DNA of 64,000 nucleotides from Rudanella lutea DSM 19387 (GTDB lineage Bacteria > Bacteroidota > Bacteroidia > Cytophagales > Spirosomataceae): assembly GCF_000383955.1 (NCBI RefSeq), contig NZ_KB913013.1, positions 2,138,277-2,202,276 of the forward strand. The letters run 5' to 3'. The position numbers and the translations under genes are program-made. This document shows, one piece after another, positions 42,354 to 51,081 of the stretch. Position 1 is the first letter of the stretch, and each line of letters opens with the position of its first letter. The notes under the pieces were generated by a model. That model did not search any database. It saw only the letters and a program-made list of their open reading frames with translations, and was not told the origin of the DNA.

Positions 42354-42971
42354 ATGTCAAGGCCAAAACTTAAGTACTTGGAAGACATCAAACGCATCAA
42401 ATCATCTTACTCCTGCTTTGCCATGTTGACTATCATGCTATTTACCTTCTCGGGCAAGACCCTGCTGGGCAATATTATAGGTATAAGTTGCTGGCTACTC
42501 TTTCTGAAATGGCTGTTTGGGCTTACTATTATCCCTGGCAAACGAGCCGAAATTAAACGAAAAACCAGCGAATTCCGGCAGAAAACCGATGCCGCCTGGC
42601 AGAAGTACAAAGACGAGAACACCTATTGGGAAGTCGAAAAAATCGACTACTACGATCAATACGACAGATTTCTACGCACAGAATCAACGAGTACCTTTCA
42701 TCGTCCTCCCCGGCGTTTCTGGTGGAATATGCTCGGTCTGATTTTTGCGCTTACAGGTGGCTCGCTGGCCGTCGGCTACCTCAAAACGCTGTCGCCCTGG
42801 CTCGCTGGTCTGCTCATTGCTGCCATTACCGCCGGGGTATTTTATTACGGACGGCAGCACCTGCTCTACGACCGCTGGTACATGAAACTGATGTACGCTT
42901 TTTTCATGTGGTGGTTTTTTATGAACTGTCTGTCCGTAATGACAAATAAAGCTGGCGGTCTTTTCGACTAA
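42354..42971 (+). CDS. Unrecognised membrane protein
   Basis: The protein has 205 residues. Two hydrophobic segments lie near the N-terminus (about 22-32 and 39-57, LLGNIIGISCWLLFLKWLFGL), then a charged helical region with many Lys/Glu/Tyr (about 60-115). Two or three further helices follow (MLGLIFALTGGSLAVGYL, LAGLLIAAITAGVFYYG, LMYAFFMWWFFMNCL). No family was recognised. It is divergent from the sensor kinase gene and ends 165 bases before the next plus-strand gene. Base composition is lower in GC than most of the window, as is that of the next few genes. Confidence 0.65.
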   Translation: MSRPKLKYLEDIKRIKSSYSCFAMLTIMLFTFSGKTLLGNIIGISCWLLFLKWLFGLTIIPGKRAEIKRKTSEFRQKTDAAWQKYKDENTYWEVEKIDYYDQYDRFLRTESTSTFHRPPRRFWWNMLGLIFALTGGSLAVGYLKTLSPWLAGLLIAAITAGVFYYGRQHLLYDRWYMKLMYAFFMWWFFMNCLSVMTNKAGGLFD

Positions 42972-43136
42972 AACACTTCATAGGAAAAATCGGCAGTTTC
43001 ATTAGAAGTACAAATCTGCCGATTAGAACCTCACTTTGTGTGTGCATGAGAATGAGTAATTGGTGGGAAAATTAACTCACCTTATTGTCCCATCCTGCCA
43101 ATTTCCATTCCATTCAAGCCAAACCGACCAAAACCA

Positions 43137-43622
43137 ATGAGATCACTTTTCCTCCTTTTCGTTGCGGCATGCTGGACCATAACCTTGCCTGCGTTTGCCC
43201 AAACTAATAACGACTGCGATCAATTACGAGCAGAAGTGGACTACCTCCGTAATGCACTTAAGATGCAGAGTAATCCAGTTTTCACTGACGTGGTAATGGG
43301 TGTAGAACTTAAAATAGTGTCTGTCGTTGGCAGTAAGCGAACGAAGACCGTACAAGTGAATGCGCTCTTTACCAGCCAACGAACAGATAAAAGTGGGAGT
43401 TTCTACTACTACCACTATGTATTGGATCCAGAAGGCAATGAGTACAAAGTTGGTTGCTGCGAACCGATGGCTCTATCTTCGGATATTCCGCGCAGTATGT
43501 TTCTGACTTTTGATAATATCAGCCCTGATATTCCAATGTTTAGAATTATGAAACTAAACATTTATGTCGATGGCCAACAGAAAGTCGTAGAATATCGCAA
43601 TGTCAAAATAGACTGGAAATGA
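43137..43622 (+). CDS. Exported single-domain protein sharing a domain with the OmpA-TPR protein
   Basis: The protein has 161 residues with a signal peptide (about 1-21, ending AFAQ). The mature part, with the pattern DVVMGVELKIVSV, VNALFTSQRTD, DPEGNEYKVGC and a closing VVEYRNVKIDWK strand, is the same unnamed beta-rich domain that opens the next gene (DVLQGVQMRFLSC ... VRLDFSFTS ... DMEGNSY ... VQYKDVRISYP). The two genes overlap by four bases (ATGA), so they are translationally coupled. The domain was not matched to a known family. A partial duplication is the simplest explanation. Confidence 0.75.
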   Translation: MRSLFLLFVAACWTITLPAFAQTNNDCDQLRAEVDYLRNALKMQSNPVFTDVVMGVELKIVSVVGSKRTKTVQVNALFTSQRTDKSGSFYYYHYVLDPEGNEYKVGCCEPMALSSDIPRSMFLTFDNISPDIPMFRIMKLNIYVDGQQKVVEYRNVKIDWK

Positions 43623-45931
43623 AGTCATTAACAGCATTTTGTTTCATGAAAACTATACTGACGGGTCTGTTGTGGATGGTATTCTGGATTAATTCCACTG
43701 CCCAGAACTGTCCCGAGTTAGATGGTCTCAAGAGAAGTCTAAATATGAAAGACCGACCTTTTGAGACGGTCGATGTTTTACAGGGCGTACAAATGCGGTT
43801 TTTAAGTTGCGCATTTAACCCGCAATCCCAAACGGTCAGGCTCGACTTCTCATTCACCAGTATCAACTCCAAAGATGGTTTTGGAAATGTAAGTGAGCTT
43901 ACGGCTATTGACATGGAAGGCAACAGCTATGATTCCGAACAGTTCAATGTTGTCAACAGAGGTCTCAACGCCCTACCCTTATCCAAGGGCGTTGAACAAA
44001 AAGCCTACGTCGAACTGAGCAAGGTCCCCCGTAGAGTACGGTATTTTAAACTGGTCAAGTTCAATTTTGTGGTTGAGACTTACGTGTATACCGTGCAATA
44101 CAAGGATGTACGTATTAGCTATCCAGATGACCCGAAACCAACGCTGACTCAAGCTAAGCAGGAAACCTTAAATTCCAACTCTCCTCAGCCCACTCAACCC
44201 AATTATAAAGCCCTGCTTGACGAGGGATCAAAAAAATTTCAGGAGCGTGCTTACGCTGAAGCTCTTACAAAGTTTGAAAAAGCATTGTCCCTCAAAAACG
44301 GTCGGGATACGCTTTCTGCTCTCTATGCAGGAATCAGTGCTCAATCGGCCAATAACCCAGAAAAAGCGGAAGCCCACTTCACCACTTACATTAACTCGGG
44401 TGGCAGAGACGTGTCCATTTTTTACGCATTAGCTACTATCTACACACAGCAGCGAAATACGGATAAAGCCCTGGGGGTTCTGAAAAAAGGTCTTTTGGTC
44501 CACCCTTCGAATGTTGATTTATCAAGTTTGATAGTCAATACATTGATAGCTGACAACCGTATAAATGATGTAATCGATCACCTGAACACATTCATTGCAC
44601 AAAACCCCTATAGCACTCAGGCTTATGTCAACCTGGGGATTTTTTTAGACGGTAAAGGCGACAAAGCTGGTGCAGTAAGCAATTACGAAAAAGCAATCGG
44701 TATTGACCCAAATCAGTATGATGCGCTGTATAATCTGGGTGTCTATTATTACAATGAGGGGGCTAATCGAATGCAGGCCGGGCAAACGCTAAGTTCACAA
44801 CGGCGAAATTTTGAGAAGGCCGCAGCCTATTTCGAGCGCGCTCACAGGGTTCAAACGTATCAGTGTGAATTGGTCAATAACCTGAACAAAACGTACGAAC
44901 TACTGGGGACTTCAAAACGGGTTGAGTGTTATGGGAGCCCTTCTCAACAGGCCAAACCCCAACCTCAGAATACAGCCAGCTCCCAGAACTTTATTGGCCA
45001 ATGGCAGGGCGAAATGAGAGGGGCCATGTACTATAATTTCAACCTGTTTATCACGGCTTTCGATGGTAATCAGTTTACAGGCTACTACACCGATGAGGAG
45101 GGGCGAATCGTAAAAAGAGACGTGAGGGGAACGGTAAATGGCACTAAAATCCAGGTGCAGTTGGATGCCATACCCGTAGAGGGAACGATATCGGGCGATG
45201 TAATAAAAGGGACTGGCACATTGGCTACCCCTGCCGACATTCAGGTGGTCTTGAAGAAGAAAGCAGGGCAGACAGACAGCAAAAAGGCTGATCAAAAGCC
45301 GTCGGCCTTCGAGTACCGGGGTGTTCTGACAGATAAGAAAACCAGATCCGTACCTCAGCATGTGGTAGTCTTTTACGAAGATCTCAGCACCGGCGAAATG
45401 CTCGGTCAGGCCGACGTAAATGGGCGTACGGGCGAATTTGTGCTGTATTTACCCTACGGCAAACGCTACGGCATTTCGGCCAAAGGCGAGGGCTTTATCG
45501 CGGCTTCGACCAACATTGACCTCACGAACATCAACACAGCCCCCAAAAGCATCCCAGGCGAATTGGCCATTACCACCATTGAAGCAGGAAATGCCATTAC
45601 GCTGAACAACATCTTCTTTGAAACCGGCAAAGCTGCCCTGTTGCCCGAATCGTTTCTGGAGTTGAACCGGATAGCCGATTTTCTGAAGGCAAACGGGAGT
45701 ATCGTGACCGAAATAGCTGGGCATACCGACAACGTCGGGGGAGATGCAGCTAACCAAATACTCTCGCAGGACCGGGCCAACGCCGTACGCTACTACCTGC
45801 AATCGAGGGGCATACAGGCATCCAGACTGATTGGCAAAGGCTATGGCAAAAACAAACCGGTAGCTCCCAACACCACCGAAGCGGGTCGGCAGCAAAACCG
45901 CCGGGTCGAGTTTGTAATTCTGCGGAAGTAG
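43619..45931 (+). CDS. Outer-membrane-associated OmpA-family protein with TPR repeats
   Basis: The protein has 770 residues. The start at 43619 overlaps the previous stop, and an ATG at 43646 would give a cleaner signal peptide. Order of parts: an unnamed beta domain shared with the preceding protein (about 30-165); TPR repeats (YKALLDEGSKKFQERAYAEA onwards, to about 440); a lipocalin-like beta region (NFIGQWQGEMRG...); a carboxypeptidase-regulatory-like domain (YRGVLTDKKTRSVPQHVVVF); and a C-terminal OmpA peptidoglycan-binding domain (EIAGHTDNVGGDAANQILS, QDRANAVRYYL, NRRVEFVI). It probably links peptidoglycan to outer-membrane partners. OmpA-TPR proteins of this kind often accompany gliding or T9SS components. 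Confidence 0.82.
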   Translation: MKSLTAFCFMKTILTGLLWMVFWINSTAQNCPELDGLKRSLNMKDRPFETVDVLQGVQMRFLSCAFNPQSQTVRLDFSFTSINSKDGFGNVSELTAIDMEGNSYDSEQFNVVNRGLNALPLSKGVEQKAYVELSKVPRRVRYFKLVKFNFVVETYVYTVQYKDVRISYPDDPKPTLTQAKQETLNSNSPQPTQPNYKALLDEGSKKFQERAYAEALTKFEKALSLKNGRDTLSALYAGISAQSANNPEKAEAHFTTYINSGGRDVSIFYALATIYTQQRNTDKALGVLKKGLLVHPSNVDLSSLIVNTLIADNRINDVIDHLNTFIAQNPYSTQAYVNLGIFLDGKGDKAGAVSNYEKAIGIDPNQYDALYNLGVYYYNEGANRMQAGQTLSSQRRNFEKAAAYFERAHRVQTYQCELVNNLNKTYELLGTSKRVECYGSPSQQAKPQPQNTASSQNFIGQWQGEMRGAMYYNFNLFITAFDGNQFTGYYTDEEGRIVKRDVRGTVNGTKIQVQLDAIPVEGTISGDVIKGTGTLATPADIQVVLKKKAGQTDSKKADQKPSAFEYRGVLTDKKTRSVPQHVVVFYEDLSTGEMLGQADVNGRTGEFVLYLPYGKRYGISAKGEGFIAASTNIDLTNINTAPKSIPGELAITTIEAGNAITLNNIFFETGKAALLPESFLELNRIADFLKANGSIVTEIAGHTDNVGGDAANQILSQDRANAVRYYLQSRGIQASRLIGKGYGKNKPVAPNTTEAGRQQNRRVEFVILRK

Positions 45932-45979
45932 AAGAAGCAGATTCCGGCTAATCGGACAGCTAACCTTTTTGAGAAAGCT

Positions 45980-48733
45980 ATGACACACCCCTACAGACTA
46001 TCAATACTGGAGTATCAACCAGGCAGACGGTATCTCTTATTGGGCTTCCTGATGCTAATTGGTTTGGGGCAGGCCCTGGCGCAAAAGCCGCGTCTGTTGA
46101 AAGATATTTATCCGGGATTCTTTCAGATGGGCCCATTTGCCAAACCGAATAGCTCCAGCCCCGAACGGTTCATTGAGGTGAATAACAGGATTGTTTTTAC
46201 GGCTAAGGAGATTGTTGTGGTCAATGGCGAAACAAGAGGGAGAGACGCCTTGTGGGTGACCGATGGCACCGAAAATGGTACGCAGCAAATCATGTTCTGG
46301 CCAGAGGGCCAATGGGAGGTTGAACTGGTCAATAAAGCGGTGATTAACGGCCTGCTGTATTTCTACTTATATGCCATTGACGCAAATAGAAATGTTACTC
46401 GGGCGCAACTATGGCGTTCGGATGTGACAAAAAATGGCACGTTTCAGCTCAGAATGTTTGAATTTACAACCTGGACTACTTCCACACTCAGCAATTTCCA
46501 GGCCTTCAATAATCAAAACTATTTTGTAGTGCAGGATGAGCTTTGGCGAACCAACGGCACTTTGGCCGGTACTGTGAGGGTTATTTCGGCAACGGATCTT
46601 CGCGGTGGTTTCAGCAATCTGACGGCCACAGACAATACGCTGTATTTTATCAACGATAGACGACTCTACAGATCGGATGGGACAAGAAATGGCACTACAC
46701 CGTTAAATGTGCCCAATCTGTTTACCCAAAACTCCAGTGTGGTGCATATGCGGGCTGCGGGTAATAGTGTGTATTTGATCGTCAAGGAATTATTACCCAA
46801 CAGGGAAGTTCATAGTCTCTGGCGTTCGGATGGAACGGTAGCGAGCACCCGGCAACTGACGGTGCTGGATGACTCGCCGGCCCCTCAGGGGTATAAAACG
46901 GTTATATGGGAAGTACTCCCCATAGAGAAAAAACTTTACTACATTTTTCAGCGAGACAGCAACTTACAGCAAGAGCTTTGGGTCAGCGATGAAACCAGTC
47001 AGGGTACATTGAAAATAAGCGATTTACATAAACGTAATGTGCCATTCCGAAATGATGTCCTGGTCAATCTTAATAATAAAGTTTGCTTTACGAAGGCAAT
47101 CGATACCAACAGATTTGAATTTTGGGTTAGCGACGGTACAGTGCGGGGCACGGTGCGCCTGCCGATAGATGGGGGGGGATTTTCTCCGCAAGACTATGAA
47201 TACTACAGGCTAAACCCCAAGCAAGTCAGGATGTATATTCCGCAGCGTAGCCCGTCGAGCCCAGCCAACAATAGCACGAGTATCTACGAAACAGACGGTA
47301 CAGAAGCTGGTACCCGGCTACTATTTGATGTTGCCCAATACACAGCAACAACCCTGGATATAGAAAGTTTCACACGGCCCATCCGATTAGGCAACAGGCT
47401 GGTTTTTGCCGCCGAAGAATACGAAGGCAGCATCAATGCAGGCACGTATAGCTCACGAACAGGGGAAGAGCTATACGCCCTCGATATTTCCTGTACCCCC
47501 CCTGCCCGCCCGGTCATTTTGGGCGGTACCTTACCCTGTAATGGAACCGTAGAGCGATACCGCGTAAACACACCCCGGGCGGGGGAAATTCGTAGGTGGT
47601 CGGTACAGGGTGGCCGAATCGTTGCCAACAATGATTCGACCATAACGGTAGAATGGCTTGAAAGCGGCCAACGCACCGTTTCTGTCTCGGCCTCAAACGA
47701 CTGTACGTCCAGTACGGCAACATTGGGGGTTTTTGTGAAACCGAGCGTACCGCCCTCTTCGGTTGTTATCACTGCCGGAGGGTCACTGACGCTGCAATCT
47801 GGCACTACCGTTACCCTGAGCGTGCCGAATGTCAGTGGGCAGCTCTACCAATGGTTTCGCAATGGTATCAGTATCACCGGAGCAACCAGTCACCAATATG
47901 TTGCCAATACGGCGGGTGACTATACGATTGCGGTGAATCGGGAGGGTTGTCTGATTACGTCGCCCCCTGTGCGTGTCAGCGTGGCCCTACAAGTCATAAT
48001 TAGCGGGTCGGCTGTAGTCTGTAGCGGACAGAGCACAACGCTCGTGGCAAATACCACCAATGGAACAGCCCCCTTTACCTACCAGTGGCGGCTGAACGGA
48101 ACTCTCCAGCCGGGTAGCGCAAACCAATTGGTTGCCAACGCCCCCGGCACTTATGCTGTAACGATTACGGACAGCCAGAGCCTGACGGCTGTTTCGCCCG
48201 CGTTCACATTGGTCCAAATACCCACGCCTAATGCGACTATCACAGCAAGTGGGGCAATTTCGCTGCTTACCGGCACAGCTACGGTATTGAGCGTACCAGC
48301 CGTAGCAGGCCAGGTATATCTCTGGACGCGCGACGGGCAAACTATAGCCGGGGCCAACAACAGCAGTCTCACCGTCACGCAGGCAGGTACGTATGCGGTG
48401 GTCGTCGCACGCGCCGGTTGCCAGGCTATCTCAGTGCCTACCGTCGTGAGCATTATCCTGGCCACCGAACCCACATTGCCCGGTTTTGCGCTGGAAGTTT
48501 CGCCTAACCCAGCCACTGCGCTGCTCCGCGTCCGGCTGGTACTTGACACCCCGGCTACGGCCACGTTTCGGTTGTTCGACGGAGCCGGGCGGCAACTACA
48601 GGCACAGGCATTTGGCGTAAGGCAACGCAAACACGAGCATACATTTGATGTAAGTGACTTGCCCGGTGGTGTCTTTTTCCTACGCGCCGAAGCGGGAGAT
48701 AAACAACTCACTCGAAAACTCATCAAAGAATAG
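45980..48733 (+). CDS. Large secreted T9SS cargo with SDGTxxGT repeats and Ig-like domains
   Basis: The protein has 917 residues. The signal peptide is preceded by an unusually long n-region. The first roughly 480 residues carry repeated ELWRSDGT-x-x-GT motifs (LWVTDGTENGT, LWRSDGTVAST, FWVSDGTVRGT), which probably form a beta-propeller-like repeat. Several Ig/PKD-like modules follow (GGSLTLQSGTTVTLSVPN, SGSAVVCSGQSTTLVANTT). The last roughly 85 residues are a type A T9SS sorting domain (LEVSPNPATALLRVRL ... LPGGVFFLRAEAGDKQLTRKLIKE). It should be exported by the type IX system and anchored or released at the surface, probably as an adhesin. Confidence 0.87.
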   Translation: MTHPYRLSILEYQPGRRYLLLGFLMLIGLGQALAQKPRLLKDIYPGFFQMGPFAKPNSSSPERFIEVNNRIVFTAKEIVVVNGETRGRDALWVTDGTENGTQQIMFWPEGQWEVELVNKAVINGLLYFYLYAIDANRNVTRAQLWRSDVTKNGTFQLRMFEFTTWTTSTLSNFQAFNNQNYFVVQDELWRTNGTLAGTVRVISATDLRGGFSNLTATDNTLYFINDRRLYRSDGTRNGTTPLNVPNLFTQNSSVVHMRAAGNSVYLIVKELLPNREVHSLWRSDGTVASTRQLTVLDDSPAPQGYKTVIWEVLPIEKKLYYIFQRDSNLQQELWVSDETSQGTLKISDLHKRNVPFRNDVLVNLNNKVCFTKAIDTNRFEFWVSDGTVRGTVRLPIDGGGFSPQDYEYYRLNPKQVRMYIPQRSPSSPANNSTSIYETDGTEAGTRLLFDVAQYTATTLDIESFTRPIRLGNRLVFAAEEYEGSINAGTYSSRTGEELYALDISCTPPARPVILGGTLPCNGTVERYRVNTPRAGEIRRWSVQGGRIVANNDSTITVEWLESGQRTVSVSASNDCTSSTATLGVFVKPSVPPSSVVITAGGSLTLQSGTTVTLSVPNVSGQLYQWFRNGISITGATSHQYVANTAGDYTIAVNREGCLITSPPVRVSVALQVIISGSAVVCSGQSTTLVANTTNGTAPFTYQWRLNGTLQPGSANQLVANAPGTYAVTITDSQSLTAVSPAFTLVQIPTPNATITASGAISLLTGTATVLSVPAVAGQVYLWTRDGQTIAGANNSSLTVTQAGTYAVVVARAGCQAISVPTVVSIILATEPTLPGFALEVSPNPATALLRVRLVLDTPATATFRLFDGAGRQLQAQAFGVRQRKHEHTFDVSDLPGGVFFLRAEAGDKQLTRKLIKE

Positions 48734-48744
48734 TGGTATCCAAC

Positions 48745-49054
48745 ATGAACACCCTGACCTGCCCAAACTGCGGATATGAAACCAGGTGGAGATTACGCGT
48801 CTGCAAAGGATGCAACGCTGACATTGTGTAGACGATACGCCCGACGAAAAAACATGAAGCGAGTGGTCGGTATATTACTCGGTGTTATCGGTGGGTTCAG
48901 CCTTGAGCACTATGCCTTCCGTATCAACTGGCAGGGATCTGGGTTTCTGCCCCTTCTGATTATCAATGCAGGAGCGGGGCTACTGTTGATAAAATGGTTA
49001 TGGAAACCAGAACATACACCAAGGTTCATCCGCCGATTCAAGAGATATTATTGA
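48745..49054 (+). pseudogene. Zinc-ribbon/membrane protein gene with an apparent frameshift
   Basis: From the ATG at 48745 a 28-residue frame reads MNTLTCPNCGYETRWRLRVC plus KGCNADIV and stops. It has two paired-cysteine motifs of a zinc ribbon. Immediately after, the neighbouring frame continues as YARRKN then MKRVVGILLGVIGGFSLEHY with a second hydrophobic stretch (LPLLIINAGAGLLLI), ending at 49054. Zinc-ribbon proteins commonly read DIVYGATR at this junction, so a small indel near 48829 probably split one gene. Alternatives are two separate small proteins (the second from the ATG at 48854) or programmed frameshifting. Confidence 0.5.
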
Positions 49055-49107
49055 TGTCAGATCAGGATTACCAGGGAGATAATAAGTAGTCGATTGGAAG
49101 TGTAGTA

Positions 49108-49146
49108 ACAAGCCATCTGCCCCGTAATACGGCAGATGGCTTGTTT
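49108..49146 (+). terminator. Rho-independent terminator
   Basis: ACAAGCCATCTGCC and GGCAGATGGCTTGTT form a 14-bp stem with a 9-base loop, ending in a T-rich tail. It closes the transcript of the genes to its left and lies directly before the promoter-like motif of the next gene. Confidence 0.85.
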
Positions 49147-49152
49147 ATGTAG

Positions 49153-49160
49153 TAAGTTTG
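49153..49160 (+). promoter_or_regulatory. Candidate -7 promoter element (TAAGTTTG)
   Basis: The match to TAnnTTTG lies 30 bases before the ATG at 49190 and just after the terminator. No good -33 element is visible at the usual distance, since that position is inside the terminator stem. Confidence 0.4.
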
Positions 49161-49189
49161 CCATCATTTGACGAACTAACGTATTAAAA

Positions 49190-49642
49190 ATGCCCAAACG
49201 CTCCGACTTTCTGACCCTGCTGTGCATCCTGACGTTTATGAGCTGCGGAATCGGTCTTATCGATAGTGCTACGTCGTACACCCGAACGGCCGATGTGGCT
49301 CGCACGCAGCGCATCGAACGCCCGCGCGTAGTCGACCCCAATAAGCCCCCCGAGTATTTCGAAGATCGCTCCAACAGCGACGACCCCATCCCCGGCGACC
49401 CTGAGGAAATCCGGCCGTTGGCAGCTTCGAGCTTTGTCTACAACCTCATCACGCTGATAGGTGCCGTCCTGATGTTTTTCGGGCGCCGGCTGGGATTTTT
49501 CGTGTACGTAGCCGGTGTTCTGGTAGGTATTATTGCCCCCATCGCGCTACTCGGTTTCAGCGCATTGCATACTTCCTTCGGGGTATTTTTCAGCCTCATT
49601 TTTGTCGGCCTGTATGCGTATAGCTGGAAGGAATTGCGATGA
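49190..49642 (+). CDS. Unrecognised small membrane protein
   Basis: The protein has 150 residues. An N-terminal hydrophobic segment (LTLLCILTFMSCGIGLI) is either a signal anchor or a lipoprotein signal (MSCG). A Pro/Asp-rich soluble loop of about 60 residues follows, then three helices near the C-terminus (SFVYNLITLIGAVLMFF, FFVYVAGVLVGIIAPIALLG, FGVFFSLIFVGLYAYSW). No family was recognised. It is convergent with the XisI gene, leaving only about 20 bases between them. Confidence 0.65.
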   Translation: MPKRSDFLTLLCILTFMSCGIGLIDSATSYTRTADVARTQRIERPRVVDPNKPPEYFEDRSNSDDPIPGDPEEIRPLAASSFVYNLITLIGAVLMFFGRRLGFFVYVAGVLVGIIAPIALLGFSALHTSFGVFFSLIFVGLYAYSWKELR

Positions 49643-49661
49643 AGGTAGGCCTAAAATGTTT

Positions 49662-50000
49662 TTAGGCGACTGCATACCCCGAATACTCTCGAAGTTGTGG
49701 CGAATGAAACGCCAGAACAAGATCGGTTGATAGAACGCCCCGGTTGAGAAGCTCCTGACCGATTTCTAAATCAGTGCCATCGTAGCGGAGCCAGACTTTG
49801 GCATCAGGCTTTACTTCCAGATGCACCAAAGGACCGTATATTCGTTCAATACCCTCCCAACCGTCGGTAAGAACCAGGTATTGCCCATGCTGATTATCTA
49901 CTGAGAGCAGTGCTTCCAGGTTTTCGGCCGAATTAAGTTTGGCCGCAGTCTCAGTCACAACCTGCTGGGCAATTTGCCGATATTGAGTCAATTTATCCAT
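49662..50000 (-). CDS. xisI: XisI family protein
   Basis: The protein has 112 residues. MDKLTQYRQIAQQVV, the central QYLVLTDGWEGIERIYGPLVHLEVK and YDGTDLEIGQELL match the XisI family (fdxN element excision controlling factor). XisI and XisH were found in heterocyst-forming cyanobacteria, where they are needed, with the recombinase XisF, to excise a DNA element. In other phyla the pair occurs without that element and its role is unknown. The gene overlaps the upstream xisH by 13 bases, so the two are translationally coupled. No site-specific recombinase lies nearby. Confidence 0.9.
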   Translation of the reverse strand: MDKLTQYRQIAQQVVTETAAKLNSAENLEALLSVDNQHGQYLVLTDGWEGIERIYGPLVHLEVKPDAKVWLRYDGTDLEIGQELLNRGVLSTDLVLAFHSPQLREYSGYAVA

Positions 50001-50401
50001 TGCACAAGTTGTTTGTTTTTCGGGTCGAAGATGATATATCTGAGCGACAATTCGTTCAGAAATTCGGCGAGTATATCATCATTCATTAAGGTTTCGTAGC
50101 TCTCTTGGGGCATTGCCAGATATAACACCCGATATGGCATTTTTCGTTTGAGCGCCAAGATGTTGAGTTGGTATTGCCCAAGTGCTTTGTAAAAATCAGT
50201 CAACGGCGAAAGTCCAACAAAACTCTTGACCTCAATGGCTATTTTCTGATTGTCCCGTTCGGCTGCCATAATTCGCTCGGCTCCCAGGTCAATGAAAAGG
50301 TTTCGTTTAGAGAGTTTAAGAGTAAGCGGATCATGCGTAATAGTCCAGCCATCCTGTTGCAGGACTGTTTTAACAATATCGTGAAAAATGTCTTTTGCCA
50401 T
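49988..50401 (-). CDS. xisH: XisH family PD-(D/E)XK-like protein
   Basis: The protein has 137 residues. MAKDIFHDIVKTVLQQDGW and the core LFIDLGAERIMAAERDNQ then KIAIEVKSF match XisH. The spaced D...E-x-K residues (IDLGAE, AIEVK) are those of the PD-(D/E)XK nuclease fold assigned to this family. FYKALGQYQLNILALK completes the fold. Nuclease activity is inferred. XisI immediately downstream probably binds and controls it. The divergent position next to membrane and photolyase genes gives no further hint. Confidence 0.9.
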   Translation of the reverse strand: MAKDIFHDIVKTVLQQDGWTITHDPLTLKLSKRNLFIDLGAERIMAAERDNQKIAIEVKSFVGLSPLTDFYKALGQYQLNILALKRKMPYRVLYLAMPQESYETLMNDDILAEFLNELSLRYIIFDPKNKQLVQWIN

Positions 50402-50490
50402 ACATTAAAGGTCCCTTACCGAAACGTATTGTTGTTCAAAGATACCTAACTCCCTTGGGCACACCTCGTTTGGGGTATTTTTCTATATGT

Positions 50491-50916
50491 TTACTTCCGG
50501 GATGCCATCAGCCGCACAATTCCATACAACAGCAAACCCGTGGGGCCGAGCATAAAACAGAACAGCAAACAGGGCACCAGCAAACCGTGGTGAATCTGGC
50601 GCTGCTGCCCGTCGCGGAGCACCCAGCTACCGGCCACCAGATCGAAAGCGAGGTAATGAATCCAACCCGCCAGCGCCGGACCTTTGTCGCCCGAGCCCAA
50701 CAGCGACATTACCCCCTGCAACGTGCTGAAGGCCATAAAGTCCAGCGGCTTTGAGCCAGTAAAGAGGTAGGCCAGGTACATCACGGCCAGCACCATCGGA
50801 ATGATGAGCGTGCCGACAAGCCATTGAGTCACCCGCCAACGCGGGGCTATGATCATCAGCAACCATTGCGGAAATACCAGCGCATTGGCCAGCGTGAAAG
50901 CGGTTTCGGGAGTCAT
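50491..50916 (-). CDS. ABA4-like (DUF4281) membrane protein
   Basis: The protein has 141 residues with four hydrophobic helices. FTLANALVFPQWLLMIIAPRW near the start, a central GSGDKGPALAGWIHYLAFDLVAGSWV and LVPCLLFCFMLGPTGLLLY fit the ABA4-like family, named after the plant protein involved in neoxanthin formation. The DLxxGxWxxRD pattern, with conserved His (WIHYLAFD), is characteristic. Bacterial members have no settled function. It is divergent from a photolyase gene, 165 bases away, and a link to light or carotenoid biology is only a guess. Confidence 0.82.
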   Translation of the reverse strand: MTPETAFTLANALVFPQWLLMIIAPRWRVTQWLVGTLIIPMVLAVMYLAYLFTGSKPLDFMAFSTLQGVMSLLGSGDKGPALAGWIHYLAFDLVAGSWVLRDGQQRQIHHGLLVPCLLFCFMLGPTGLLLYGIVRLMASRK

Positions 50917-51081
50917 ATTCGGATGTTGGTTTCGTGAATGCCTGAATCCGAATGTACGAGATTAGGCGGACTTCATTCCAACGTGGCACGCTGGTGGTAT
51001 AAAGGCAACGGCATTCAGGCCCCAGCCTGCCCAAAACAAAAAGGGTCAACAAGCAATTGATTGGACGGCTAGCCGAGCTAT

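Noticed and set aside
49662-50401. XisH/XisI as proof of an excisable DNA element here
   Set aside because: No recombinase gene or flanking direct repeats were found, and the pair is known outside cyanobacteria without such elements.
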